A program made the position numbers and the translations under genes. DNA of 64,000 nt, from assembly GCF_019649055.1 (NCBI RefSeq), contig NW_026570304.1:186001-250000 (forward strand), given 5' to 3'. Shown here piece after piece: positions 1-14,629 of this stretch. Below the pieces are notes generated by a model. That model was not told the DNA's origin. It worked only from the letters and a program-made list of their open reading frames with translations, and did not search any database. The DNA is from Paramacrobiotus metropolitanus. Lineage: Eukaryota; Tardigrada; Eutardigrada; Parachela; Macrobiotidae. Position 1 is the stretch's first letter, and each line of letters opens with the position of its first letter.

Positions 1-234
1 GAAAATGACCTTGTACTGATATCAGTCCTGGAAAAATTGAAAATGGTACAGGACTAAGAAAAACAATCATTATTAAAGATTAGCAATTCAAAACAGACAG
101 AGAGGGAAACCTCCGGAAGTGGCTCAAAACGATTGTTATGCGCCCAACCCAAAGACATTTAAGAAACCGTAGGCGGTTGCAAGGAGCCTACCGTCACAAG
201 AGCGAAGGTTAATGATTCCAAAAACATTTCAGAA

Positions 235-495
235 AACTAAAAGAACCTGGGAAAGCCCAAAGAATTCTGAGACAATTTAAAACAAATTTAGAAAATTAAA
301 GAACCTTAAGAAAGCCTAAGAAGCCCAGGAAACCTAAACAAAATTAATAATAATTACAAAAACTAAGAAACTACGAAAACCCAAGCAAGCCTAAGATACC
401 TAAGAAAAACCTAAGAAAACCTAGGAAACACAACAAAAATTTGGAAATGCAACAAAAACTAGAAAACACAAAATCTAGGAAAACGTGAAAAATTG
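235..495. repeat. A-rich low-complexity stretch
   Basis: Degenerate short repeats of the type CCTAAGAAAAC / CCTAGGAAAC recur through an A-rich segment. No open frame of note on either strand. Confidence 0.6.
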
Positions 496-519
496 AAGAT
501 GGCTAAATGTGCTGGCGGT

Positions 520-621
520 GGCCGAAATGAGTGTTGGCCGAAGTGAGCCTCGGCCGAAATGAGCGTTGGCCGAAGTGATCGTATACGGCCGAAGTGTAAC
601 GCGGCCGAAGTGATCGGACGC
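520..621. repeat. GGCCGAARTGA tandem repeat, six copies
   Basis: Six head-to-tail units of 16 to 19 bases each start with GGCCGAA(A/G)TG, at about 520, 536, 552, 568, 587 and 603. The units then drift (GAGTGTT, GAGCCTC, GAGCGTT, ATCGTATAC and others). They begin with GGCC like the fold-back termini further on, but no inverted partner was found. Confidence 0.85.
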
Positions 622-2390
622 GGCTTCAAGGAGCCTTGTCCGTAATCGTATCACTACCGTGCAGTCGATGAATGCATAATAATTGCAGCGCCCAGCGATA
701 TACGCTTACTCCTACAGAAAATTCAAATTACTCCTTAATTTAATTTTGATTAAAGGTGTGCTGATGCCTTTGCATTGCTATTTCTTGACTTTTTCTTTAA
801 ATTTGTAAGCAGGGTTCTGTAGGCGCTGATAATTCACATGTTCCACATTAATTGGTGAATTTAAAGTTTTAAGGCAGATTATTTTATTCAACGGTATAAA
901 TGTTAGTAATTGTAAGTTTTTTCTGTTTCAAAAACATGATCAAACGGTAGAAAAGCCATAAATTTGTCGATGTGCCGAGATCGGGCATTTGAGGACGCGT
1001 AGCTGAGTGCAATGCGCTGGCCAATGCGGCTACATCAAAGAACGGATATAGCGAACATTTGAGGACACACGCGCGTTCAGTTGCCCTGTAACTGCACTGT
1101 ATGCACCTGCCTATCGCTGAATGAAGGCAGCCTGTAGTGAATGAGTCAGGCATCTTGTTCGGCGAGATTGTACGAGTACTTACAGTGCGGTCGCTGCAGC
1201 AAAACCGTAAGAGTTATTTCCAGTTTAATGATGTTGCGGGAAGAAAGCATCAGTGGTTCACTGAATCCCGTTTTAGACTTTGATAAACCGTCGATTGTTG
1301 AACTCGTGAATGTCCAGTAATCTATTGTAAGTTTGTTACGGCAATGTATCATGTATAATATGCGTGGAACGTTGTGGATGTGGAGATGGACGGTGTGCTG
1401 CAGCATATGGCCACATTGTGGGCCTCCAGAAGAAGTCACAGAGCGTCAGCGACATTGTACTGTACGCTAGCGTCCCGTCTGATCGTAGATTTCGGATGCC
1501 CTAAACAGACGGAAGGTCTTTGACTGCTCCCTTGATCGCAACAGCAGCGCGCGCGCGTTGGAATCGATGTCGAGGTGCTGCTGCACGCAGGACAGAATCT
1601 CCTGTGGAAATACCGATTCCTTGGTTTAAGGGCTGAGATTCAATTGAGCGCTGTTGGTGGATCTGATAACAGGCGGGCAGCGTCGTCGCGAACGGATTCC
1701 CAGCCGACAGATTCGCGATTCGGTGGAAAAGATACTTACAGACTCCTTACCGCGGACCATTTCGTCATGCAAACCTGCAGTGTGCTAGACTACGAATCAG
1801 TCTGCATTGTCGCTGCTGCTCCGAGACGCTGAACCCTATCTCTAGCTGCAATTTGCCAAGATTTTCAGTCAGGATATGTACTGTGTGCGACGGCGCCAGG
1901 TGCTGCCATGATGGGATGAAGATGTGGTAAATACATGCTGTTGTTGAACCATGTTTCTTCTTGAAGCACATGCCGTATTAAAGCGTAATCGTGTTTTGCT
2001 TCGTCTCACTAGTCACTACAGACGCAGGTGTTCGAAAAGCACAGACAGTCCGATGAGTTTGACCATCAGCTGCTTTGAGAAGCCCGAAGAGTCGGACGCT
2101 GATTGTGAGTCGAAACGCGAAAAGCCGTAGAGTGTCGATGAAAGCGGTGTGACGCTGCCACTGGAAGGGTTGGAGGAGGTTTTCCACTCGCTGTAAAGTG
2201 GACACCGTGGATCGACAGCGCTGCTGTAGTGCCTGTCATATGCATGATGCCGTTATCAAGTCGCCCGATACGTGCACAGATGTTGTTGTATCGCTGGATC
2301 CATGCAGCTGGTCAGAGAGTTGTAATACCCTACGCTTGTCTGCCTCGTCAAGCACATCACGCCCGCCACTCGCACGGTCTGCAGCCGCTA
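622..2390. other. No recognisable gene
   Basis: Only short overlapping frames on both strands, none with a family resemblance. Base composition becomes mixed from 1,500. Possibly eroded coding DNA around 1,500-2,200, but frames are closed every few dozen codons. Confidence 0.5.
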
Positions 2391-2717
2391 TACTGGTACG
2401 GCTTTTCTGAGCCGAGTTACCCAGAATTTGATGGTTAGAGTGCTGGGTTTTGCACGATCAAGAAGATTTTGCACGACGCTGCCCTGCGAATTGACCGTTT
2501 CATCATGTACCAGCGATCGCTGGATTTCGCAGCGTTGGTATGATCTTGCGAAATCGCCAATGGAAATTGAGCGAACCTTTCGCCGTATGATCCCTGCGCA
2601 GCTATCCACCCTCTTGTCCAGCTGGCCGTAACCGTTTGATCGGGAGCCAGGATGGCTGCCGATGGCCTCCCCCTCGCTGCCCACGACGGCGCCCTGCTCA
2701 CCGCTATCCAGTCCCAT
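2388..2717 (-). other. Coding-like stretch, unrecognised
   Basis: A 109-codon frame on the minus strand overlaps an 88-codon frame in another phase and a plus-strand frame. The composition is less AT-rich than the flanks. No domain was recognised and no clear splice borders were found. It could be an exon remnant of an eroded gene. Confidence 0.25.
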
Positions 2718-2899
2718 GTACGCAGGTTGCGCGCTCCTTGATCATCATGTTACGGTTGCACATTGGCGCGTACTCTGTCGACAGGAACTGTGCGGTAAAT
2801 TCATTGCCATTTGTGGATTTTCGCGGGGAAGCGCACATTGTTTCCTTTGCCGATCGTAATAAACAGGTTGGGGTTGATATTTCGACCTTTTAATTAAAA

Positions 2900-4140
2900 C
2901 TTGACAGAAAACTTGGTTGAACTGACAAATCTGATCTCGTATTACTGAATGAGGTAGTTACTTCGATTAAAACAAACAGAATATTCTGTAAAAATAAATC
3001 CTGTTTCATAGAATTAATTTGAATACTAAAATGAAATTATTAATCAACAGAATTCACTTGTACAAGCCTAGTGGTGATGTTTTTACTCTGGCGTAGATCA
3101 GCCGCGGTGTTGACGCAACGTCCGGTCAAATCCGTAAAAACGGCCGCCCGCAATTTGGCAGTTCTCCACCAGCTCAAATCCAAGAGCACGCGCCCGGTTT
3201 GCCAGTGTATTATCGTGGCGGAAACCTTCGAGAAAATCCGTACAGGTGTGTTTGAAAATCAGGACGAATTAACAATTACAGAATTTTACGGAAACTGGTC
3301 TTGCGCACTGAATGTATTGTTACGAAAAAGCAGATGAACGGTTGACAGTTTTCTGTGCAAAACGGATGTGGATAACTTCCTGTCTAGTTTGAAAAATTTG
3401 GTAATTCGCCGCTGTGCAGCTATGTTGGAATTCAGTAAAGAAAGCATTTCGGAATTGAATTAGTCCGCCCGCATACGGAATTCTTCGTATTTTAAAAATT
3501 GGTAAATTGGAAAATTTTTGTTTGTTCTACCCATTTTGAAAGGTGAAATTTAAATGCAATCGTGATTTTATAATTTCTTGTCAGATACAGAGTGAAACGA
3601 CATTCCACACGTGCAAGTTGGTGCAACACAGCTGTTTGGCATACGGAATCAGTTTGCAGGCAGCATCCATAGCCGAAGATCGCGCGATAACCAGAACGAT
3701 TTTATTAGTTAACGGTTCAGGATTTTGTACTACTGCTGTGAATTATTCGGTCGCGGAAATTCTCAATACATTCCAGGTATTCTCCAGCGTCCCATTTTCG
3801 TTTTCTCGGGTGTAATATGCTTGTGTATAAAAACTGGCTATTTTAAAATTAAAAGTTTACGGCTTCTATAGACACAGAATTTTTTGTTTATAAAAAATAA
3901 AAGCACTCTTAAATTTTCAAAACAAATTTCAAATCTACGGTTCACAATCAAATTACAACTGTTAGAATTGCTGTTAAAATTTCAAATAGTACAAAGTAAT
4001 TATTTTCAAACTGCATACATTTTTTAAATTTAGAAATTAGAAGTATGCTGAGCGTTCAAATTCAAACCGAATATCTGCATTTTATTGCAGATAGTTGTGT
4101 CTCGTCACTCTTCCAAGCACCCGCCTTAACAAACGAGTAA
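2900..4140. other. AT-rich DNA without a recognised gene
   Basis: Low GC, short frames only (88 to 90 codons, none with family features). Nothing else seen. Confidence 0.5.
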
Positions 4141-4567
4141 GGTCCCGGTGAGATCAAGCCCTTGCCCACGGTGACCACGGCCACTGAGATCCGCTCCCCG
4201 TCACGCTGACCATCCACTGCGCACCTCACCCAGTCTCACCCAGTCGCCGCTGCTGAACGCGTAGGAAGCGGCATCCCGCCGGCCGTCCATCGGCATGGTG
4301 TGGTCCTTTCTGACCAATCGCTCCAAAGGTGAAACACCCGGTCCACCATCGCCCGCACCCGCGCCCCGTTCAGTGCAAGCAGTATCCGGACCGGGTGGTA
4401 AGCCAGCGTTCATCCTAGTGGATACAGACCAGGAAAAGACGGTGGCTATTCACCGAACGTGTAGTCGACGACGGCATCAGACTGCTACCGGTTGGCAGTG
4501 CGGAAAGCAAACACAAATTCTGGTATTAACGTCGATACTTTTAGATTTAAATAGACAGCAATTATAA
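4140..4567 (+). other. GC-rich coding-like block upstream of U2SURP pieces
   Basis: GC content jumps sharply relative to the flanks. A 90-codon plus-strand frame (from 4295) is rich in Pro, Ser and Ala (SKGETPGPPSPAPAPRS). It may be an upstream exon of the U2SURP remnant that follows, since it has the same strand and similar composition. I could not match it to a specific part of that protein. Confidence 0.3.
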
Positions 4568-4956
4568 AATGTCCGCTTGCAGCAGCACCGACAGCACCAC
4601 ATCGGATGCCTCGCAATCCTTTTTGGTGATCACAACGTGGCCTTTTACCGGACGAAGGCCTCATCGGGATCATTTCGCATGCGCAAGCGAAGCAAAACCG
4701 AAACAGGTAATGCCGGCGTGCCACGGCTGTTAATCCAATACTAACAGGATGATTTCCAGATGATGATGTGTAGTTTACAGTACGATTGCCAATATGATTG
4801 TCAGACAGTGTGATTTTCAAAATTTTTGCCCAATTTATGTGTCTGTCTTGCTCTAGAAAATGTAATTTACAATTTTTCTAGGCAGACTGGGAACACGTTG
4901 TTGATCCAGTAGGACGCGCAAGAGTCTGTGCGGGTGCTGGCCGTGCAGTCGGCCGA

Positions 4957-7955
<2,999 letters not shown>

Positions 7956-8782
7956 GAGTGTGATCGGACGATGGAGAGGAATCGTTTTCCTTGGGTTATG
8001 ACGATCTTTATTTTTTGTATGGAATTGTTTTGGGTTTCTGTGTTTTTGCTGTGTGTTGATTAGGGGCTTTCCCTGTTTTGGGATTTGCTGTGTGCCGCAG
8101 TTTGCTGTATGTTTCATGTTAAATTGTTAATGCCGTCTTAGTCGTTTATTGCCAATTAGATTGATCAGTCTGGTGGGAATTTGAAAACCCAAAGTTCTGT
8201 AGTTTTGGTCATGTAAAATCTGCTAGCCTGTCCGAATCATCTTGGCAGACTTGGCTTTAGCGGAAAAGTCGGAGTTGTACGTTAATATCGGAATAAACGG
8301 TAGAGGTAGTTACAGTTGAAAAGGTTAGTTATTCTGGTCGTAAGTGAAAAACTGATTTGGCAAACGTTGCCTTCTGATAACTGAAAAAATACTTTTTAAA
8401 AGTTTTGGGTCGAGTCGGTTAAGATTTAGCGACCGCACTACAGCTAGCCACGTCAGAACTTACTGGCAGTTACCTTTGAAATTGTAGAATATTGTGGTAT
8501 TTTCCTAAAAATTCCATTCGGGAGCTTGGAATTAGCTATAACATATCATTGCAGTCTCAGTTTGTAAGTATTGCACCATATGAATTTCCCTTTAAAGTTA
8601 AATTATCGTACGTGAGAAATAAGGACAGTGCTCACCTTTTCGCGCACCATATGCAACCATAAAGTAATCAATCATTATCTGCCGTCAATATGAAAGGAAA
8701 GACTTCCAAGGACCTGGGCTGGAAAATTGCCGGGTGCTGCTGATAAAATGCTTTAACACAATTTACAACCGCTTCATAAGCG
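7956..8782. other. No recognised gene
   Basis: AT-rich flank of the fold-back element at 8792. Only short frames; no repeat partner noticed. Confidence 0.5.
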
Positions 8783-8791
8783 AGCGTACAT
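8783..8791. repeat. Left 9-bp target-site duplication AGCGTACAT
   Basis: Identical to 9848-9856, directly abutting the GGCC termini of the fold-back element. Confidence 0.8.
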
Positions 8792-9847
8792 GGCCTGCGC
8801 TGAAAGTCTGAATCTGAATCTGATTCTGAATGCTAAAAGTCTGATTCTGAATGCTAAAAGTCTGAGTCTGAATGCTTAAAGTCTGATTCTAATTACTGGA
8901 ACTCTGAATCTGAATACCAAAACTCTGAATCCGAATACTAAAACTCTGAATCTGAATAATAAAACTCTGAGTCTGGCCGGTGATGACCGATAACAGCTAT
9001 CCAAAAATATTATTAGACGATGTGATTTCCGAACTACTTGTAAACCGTACAGTACTTGTAAACCGTACATACAGTACTGTAAAACATTACAGTAAAACCT
9101 TCCTGATACGTACACTCTTGTGTACGTACACCCTCTCCGAGACCGGAAGCGTGCTTCGCAGAATAAAAAAGAACAACTAAGTTAAAAGGCTTCTTCGGTA
9201 TTTTACCGGTCATAGTTAACATGCGTTTTAAATAATCTCTCATCGACTCCCAGGTGGCGTCTTCCAAGATGTAGGGTAGTTAATTATGCCAGTTGAAATA
9301 ACTGGAAAAAATGGAATCCGAATACGGTTTTACGCCTAAACCGGTTTAGCATGTCCGGTAGGACTGCTGGTGAGAAAGCGCAGATATTGAACACAGAAAA
9401 GTAACAGGTTGTCAGGAACAACCTCAACTTTTTTCCGCAAGCAAACTTTTGATTATCTATATAAAACATTTCAACGGGTAGAAAAAACTACTGAAACACA
9501 ACGTATTACGTAACCTTAAATAAAGTCGTTCGGAAAGGTGTTTTGAGCAACCGATAACTAATTGTTGGTACTTGGCAGCTTATAGTCCCACCGGGCGCCG
9601 TATTGCGGTTTACAAGTACAGAGTAGTTCGGAAATCACACCGTCTAATAATATTTTTATATAGCTGTTATCGGTCATCACCGGCCAGACTCAGAGTTTTA
9701 TTATTCAGATTCAGAGTTTTAATATTCGGATTCAGAGTTTTGGTATTCAGATTCAGAGTTCCAGTAATCAGAATCAGACTTTAAGCATTCAGACTCAGAC
9801 TTTTAGCATTCAGAATCAGATTCAGATTCAGACTTTCAGCGCAGGCC
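8792..9847. mobile_element. Fold-back DNA element with long inverted arms, 9-bp TSD
   Basis: Two arms of about 250 bases, roughly 8792-9045 and 9600-9847, are near-perfect reverse complements around a 550-base spacer. The arms start GGCCTGCGCTG and end CAGCGCAGGCC. The 9-mer AGCGTACAT flanks both ends (8783-8791 and 9848-9856), as expected for a target-site duplication. Each arm is built of about eight degenerate 20-23-base units of the kind CTGAATCTGAATACTAAAA. There is no transposase frame, so it is non-autonomous. A 9-bp duplication fits Mutator-like elements, but fold-back classes overlap and the superfamily is an inference. Confidence 0.85.
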
Positions 9848-9856
9848 AGCGTACAT
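9848..9856. repeat. Right 9-bp target-site duplication AGCGTACAT
   Basis: Identical to 8783-8791, directly abutting the right terminus. Confidence 0.8.
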
Positions 9857-10089
9857 GACAGGAATATCGTTACATATTATTGTAATACGAGTATCCATCA
9901 GCCGGCATGTACAGGCAGATACTGTGCCAGATTTAAAGGCGGCATACGTTTTATCCACTAACACACTAAAGGACACTTCCGAGCAAGAACCAGCAGGAAT
10001 ACCGCATTTGATTTTTCCTTCACAAACGTGGTGGCAACACAGCTTAAAATATTTTATCGAAATAACAAAATTTGATTTAATGCGGCCGC

Positions 10090-10200
10090 TCCTTTCATTG
10101 TCCCGAGCATGGGCGCACGGAAGCAGCGTTTCCTCGCTGAATTTCCAGCGACAGTCGTTGACGGAGATGCCGATATGCCGCATCGTATATCGGCATCATG
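10090..10200 (-). other. Short coding-like scrap shared with 37,985-38,075
   Basis: The minus strand reads LRQRLSLEIQRGNAASV. A second copy at about 38,060-38,005 minus reads LRQRLSIEIQRGNAVSV. Conservation at protein level with synonymous-looking base changes suggests two fragments of one gene family. I do not recognise the family. Confidence 0.4.
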
Positions 10201-10499
10201 GCATCGTATGTCGGTATCATCGACTTCTGGCTGTCGGTGAATGCCACCGTTTTACGGTTATTTACAGCGTGTGTATGGCAAGAGGTTGGAAGACTCAGAA
10301 CTGCGAAACCAGACATAACACAGCTTCCACCATTTCGGACCGGCATGAGCCAGTATTTCTGTATTGCACAAAATTATTTAGGCGATCGTGGTACCCTGGT
10401 CATTTTGCAAGGCTGCAACGTAACTTCCCGGTGTGCCAGGAATCCGTTAATCAGCGCTAATCCGCAAGGCGTTAATCCGCGTTTCCCGTAGTCTTAACT

Positions 10500-11040
10500 G
10501 ATTACAACATGGATCGAGATACTTCCACAGTTTCACAGGTTGAATCGAGTCTCTTCTCGAGTTGCAGTCTAGAATTTTCTTAATAATGCAAAATTATGCA
10601 TTTATAACAGTATCGATTGGCAATGAATTACAGTTTATATTACTGAGACGAAAATATGTGTCTATATGTACAGAGCACTTATGTGAATCCTGTACAAACG
10701 ATTTTGTAACTGCTAGAGTAGTATCGAATCCTTCACTAACGCCGCGCAAAATCGGGCGTGAGCTATCGAAAAGAATTTAATGTGCTGTATCTGCCGTTTT
10801 TCTTGTTGCGATACATCAAATACATTAAAATGCCAAATAAACGGAAATCGATACATCAAATAAACGGAAATTCGGTTTACGTTTAATACAACTACTATAC
10901 CTAGTCCGATAGCGTCGATACGATACGATTTAGGAAATCACAATAGCCACCCATTTTCACCCCCGTTTTTTATAGCCACCAATAAAGGCCCACCATTTCT
11001 CGCACCCTGCTTTCTACGGGCAACATTTTTGCTATTAATT
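10500..11040. other. No recognised gene
   Basis: AT-rich, with a local direct repeat (ATACATCAAATA...AAACGGAAAT twice near 10,815-10,875). No gene features seen. Confidence 0.45.
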
Positions 11041-11068
11041 AAGGTAATTGCAATGCGCCGTGACAAAC

Positions 11069-11134
11069 GGGCGCATAGATTTTGGCTATGCGCCCCGGTG
11101 TTCGGGCGCTTATTATTTGGCTTTGCGCCCCGAA
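11069..11134. repeat. Pair of GGGCGC-stem hairpins
   Basis: GGGCGCATAG at 11069 pairs with CTATGCGCCC at 11086 over a 7-base loop. TTCGGGCGC at 11101 pairs with GCGCCCCGAA at 11125 apart from one bulge. A third hairpin of the same composition (GCGCCCGG/CGGGGCGC) lies at 11803-11823. They may mark the ends of an 11.04-11.83 kb mobile element; no transposase was seen. Confidence 0.55.
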
Positions 11135-11829
11135 TTTCCGGGCGCAGAAACATCGTCTGTTTTCGGACAACTATTTTCTTTTCGTTTGAGATTTTTACTT
11201 GGTCAACGACTTAATCTAGAAGATTACAAAATCAGTATACTACGAGTATCAAAGTTTCAGAATTAGAGACAGTGGTCAGCAGGCCAGAACAAGCGGCAGC
11301 AAGTGGCGTTTTCCTCCGGCAGTTTTGTACCAATGTTAACGCGAAGCGTGGCATACAGTTGGCTGTGTCTTGTGGTACATGTATCGTCAAATGCGCTGCA
11401 GCTTCTATTGTTGGCTGATGTAAGGACGGTAAGAACATACGAAAGACCCAAACGTTAGGTGATATAGATTCGCTTTCCATGCAGAGAGCGAAAATCTGGA
11501 CAAGCATCGGGAAAGTGCTAACTTTATTGTACGAGTCCTCAGTTGCAATTCAATTTCAACTGCTGCAGCCATGAAAACGGTAACGCGCAAGAGAGCAGGA
11601 CGATCTATCGTGGCTCAAGCTTTGCATTTTTTATTTGGGCTGTTTTGCTAAACAAATCGGGCGCCAAACTCAGTCTGTAATGTTTTAAGTCACATTTTCA
11701 ATGAAAAGGCGATAGAACAAGGAAACAGATAACGAAAGTAAAGAAACTAAGTAAATAAAATCAAAATTTTACCTGAAATGTAAGAAAAATTCGATTGTTT
11801 TTGCGCCCGGACAGTCGGGGCGCACAGCC

Positions 11830-14480
11830 GTTTTGATTAATTAAGAAGACACCCTGCTGTTGGTGTTTTTACAGACACCCAGTTCAACTTTTATTTTCAT
11901 AAAAAATTATGGGATACGATTTCTGTGATATGATTTCTCTGCATCTCGAGGTAATTACAATAATTTCCGTGTCCTTTTTAACAAGGCTAGCCATATGTTA
12001 TCAAAAACGCTCGTTGGCGAAATCGTTAGAAGTGATAGCTGGTGAGATTTTTCCACCTTTCCACCGTGAGCGGGTGCAGTTATTAACCAAATAATAACCT
12101 TGATAGCCAAACATCGGCAAAAATGCTTAGAACATTTAGACCGGAAGTTATGGATTATTAACTTTTCTCTTTTTCTGGGTCGAGGAGAACAGTTACCAGG
12201 TGTACTGATGTATCGACGATAGGCAGTTTTACATAATGCACGCCGTCCATAAAATTAACAAAACGAAACTTTGCATTCTTGAAAGCTTTGGGCACGTTCA
12301 CGAATCCTCGTCCCTTTAAGCAATGGACGTGTCGCTTAGAGCATCCAGTATCACGTTGTTAACTGGGAATCAACAGGTATGGTTGGTTTGTGAGATGACT
12401 ATTACCTAAGTTATCACTGCCGGAAGATTGACTAGACCGGATGGATTAAGCGCATCCGTACAGACGCCCGCCGTTAAAAAATTAAGGTCTCGCTTGTTTA
12501 AAATTACGAGTATCAAGGTTTCGTTCTTAAAAATTATCGAAGTATTTATACGTACGTAGTACTACTGAAAAATTTTGGCTGAAACAAAACAGGCTGAGAC
12601 GTCTGCCTGGTCTGACAGCAATACTTATTTCCAGTTCATCCATCTAAGCGCAGCGCGGATCAGTGGAGACGTCAGAGAATATCTTCGATTCCTGCCATTT
12701 TCGCGTTGGTTGAGTAGCTTGTACCTGTATTTTTCTAAACGTCATCACCATTATGCCAGTTTTGTTGCATGCGTCGAATGGTCTCAATCGCTTGTGGGCT
12801 ATCCTTTTGGGATAGCTTTGGGTGGCAGTACTTGCGCCGTTGCTTAATAAGAACTAGGCACTAGCGCGTGGGAATGGTTCCGAACCACGGCACTGAAACC
12901 CACCAGTACAAGGAATAAGACCAGCGTGAATACACTAAACAGTAGTCAGTAAACAGAAAATAGTGCCCGAAGCAGCGTCTCGCGCAGGACAGTATGAAAA
13001 TTTATAATAATATTAACGTTGAACTGAGCGACTGTTGCAATTTGCTAGATACCGGTGACGTGTACTTTTGCCGAGGAGAGGCACATTCCTCTGTCTAGTG
13101 TCTACTTTACATTTACGATGATTTTGATCCCTTGATGTGGATTTTAGTCCACACCGAGAGGAAGCAGAGCATAATTTTATTTTGTCCGTAAAAGACGCCG
13201 TGTTTTGACATTTTCCTAGTTTTCTGCTCACAAACGTAGCTGCCGATGGTGATGGCTAAATACATTTATATAAAATGAATTTCTGGCATTATAATAATTT
13301 CAGTTGTTTATCCATTTACCTGAGCATGTAACATGTAAGAACAAAACTACAAAAAGACTATCAGTATAAGGTTTTCCGTTTTTGCAATGCAGTACTGTAC
13401 CATATAGACGTACATGCATTGTACAAGTGGTTTACAAGGTTCAATTTGATTGTTCGTTGGATTACCACTTTACCAGTGTTCGTTCTTTCTTAACTGCGTT
13501 CGTGTACTACTTTATAGTGCTTTATCTTTCTGTGGTCCTCTCCACTGACAAGGCACTTTGAACTTCGTAAAAATTCCGGTCACGTAGATTTTTTTCTGGT
13601 AAGAAAGTTATAACTTGGAATCGAAGACATCAGTGACCTTTATTTTGTCTTTTGTATCAAGCAATGCAAAAAAACGCTGCGTTACAATTAAGTATTCAGT
13701 ATTCTTGTCAAGCGAGCTGGTAGATTTGCCAAAAAAACGAGAAAATTTTTTTTTTCTGGAACTTGTGTTTCATATTTGCCAATTAATAAATACAAATAGC
13801 CTTTATGGGACAAAAAATTCTTAATGAACACGTACAGGCACAACAACAGGTACACCGAATACGTGTATTCGGAACATCCCTTCACAGAACACAGTGCCTT
13901 TTTTCTTGTAGCAGGCGATTGCAGTTGATTGGTATCTTTACATGTAATATTTAGTCAAATAAACAAACAAAATTAACACAAACAACAACCAGCTAAACTA
14001 AGAAAACACTGCACTACGTACAGCAAAAAAGATATAATTATAACTAGACTGTAGTCGACGCACGGCGTAGCCACTTTGGGTGGCCGGTTACGTCAATAAG
14101 AACGACAGCGAAATTTCTGATTTTAAGTAAGTACAGTGGGAATTCTCAGTTCCACTGTGCTGCGAGACAGTCAGCAAAGACAGCCAGTATCTACTATCTC
14201 GTAGTGATGCGATCTGGAGGTTTAACACCGTATCTCCTGTTTCCAGATTTCCCAGTTTTTCTGAGGCGAGATCGCTAATACGTCAATATCGTGTAAGAGT
14301 AAGAACCGTACTAACTTGTTGCACTGCTGGCAGCTGGCGTGCTCGATGTCCTGTGTGTGCAGTTGTGGATGCTGTCTGGTAGAATCACACTGTAGATTCT
14401 GCTGTTTTACCATCTTTAAACAAGCTCTTATATTTTTCCCTGTGCACCATGATTGATCATGGGTTTCATGATTGATCATG
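11830..14480. other. No recognised gene
   Basis: AT-rich. A 90-codon plus frame at 12,575-12,847 and other short frames have no family features. Near 14,440-14,500 the decamer ATGATTGATCATG recurs three times in a short cluster. Confidence 0.45.
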
Positions 14481-14629
14481 TTTTCATGATTGATCATGGG
14501 AATGAAGTATATTCCTGCGATCCTGTGGATAATTAGGAACCCGTCTGCCTATTTTACCGTAGCGTGTGTATTTAATTGTATCGTTGCGCGTAAGTGGACG
14601 GTGGCACACAGTTTCGTCGTCAGTCACGT

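Noticed and set aside
8800-8970. CRISPR-like array
   Set aside because: Units are contiguous degenerate repeats with no unique spacers, mirrored in the other arm, in eukaryotic DNA.
8876-9784. Repetitive FRFRVLVF proteins
   Set aside because: They are translations of the fold-back arm repeats and occur mirrored on both strands.
9855-10460. 201-codon plus-strand ORF as a gene
   Set aside because: No domain, low-quality text, and a competing minus-strand frame carries the conserved LRQRLSLEIQRGNA string.
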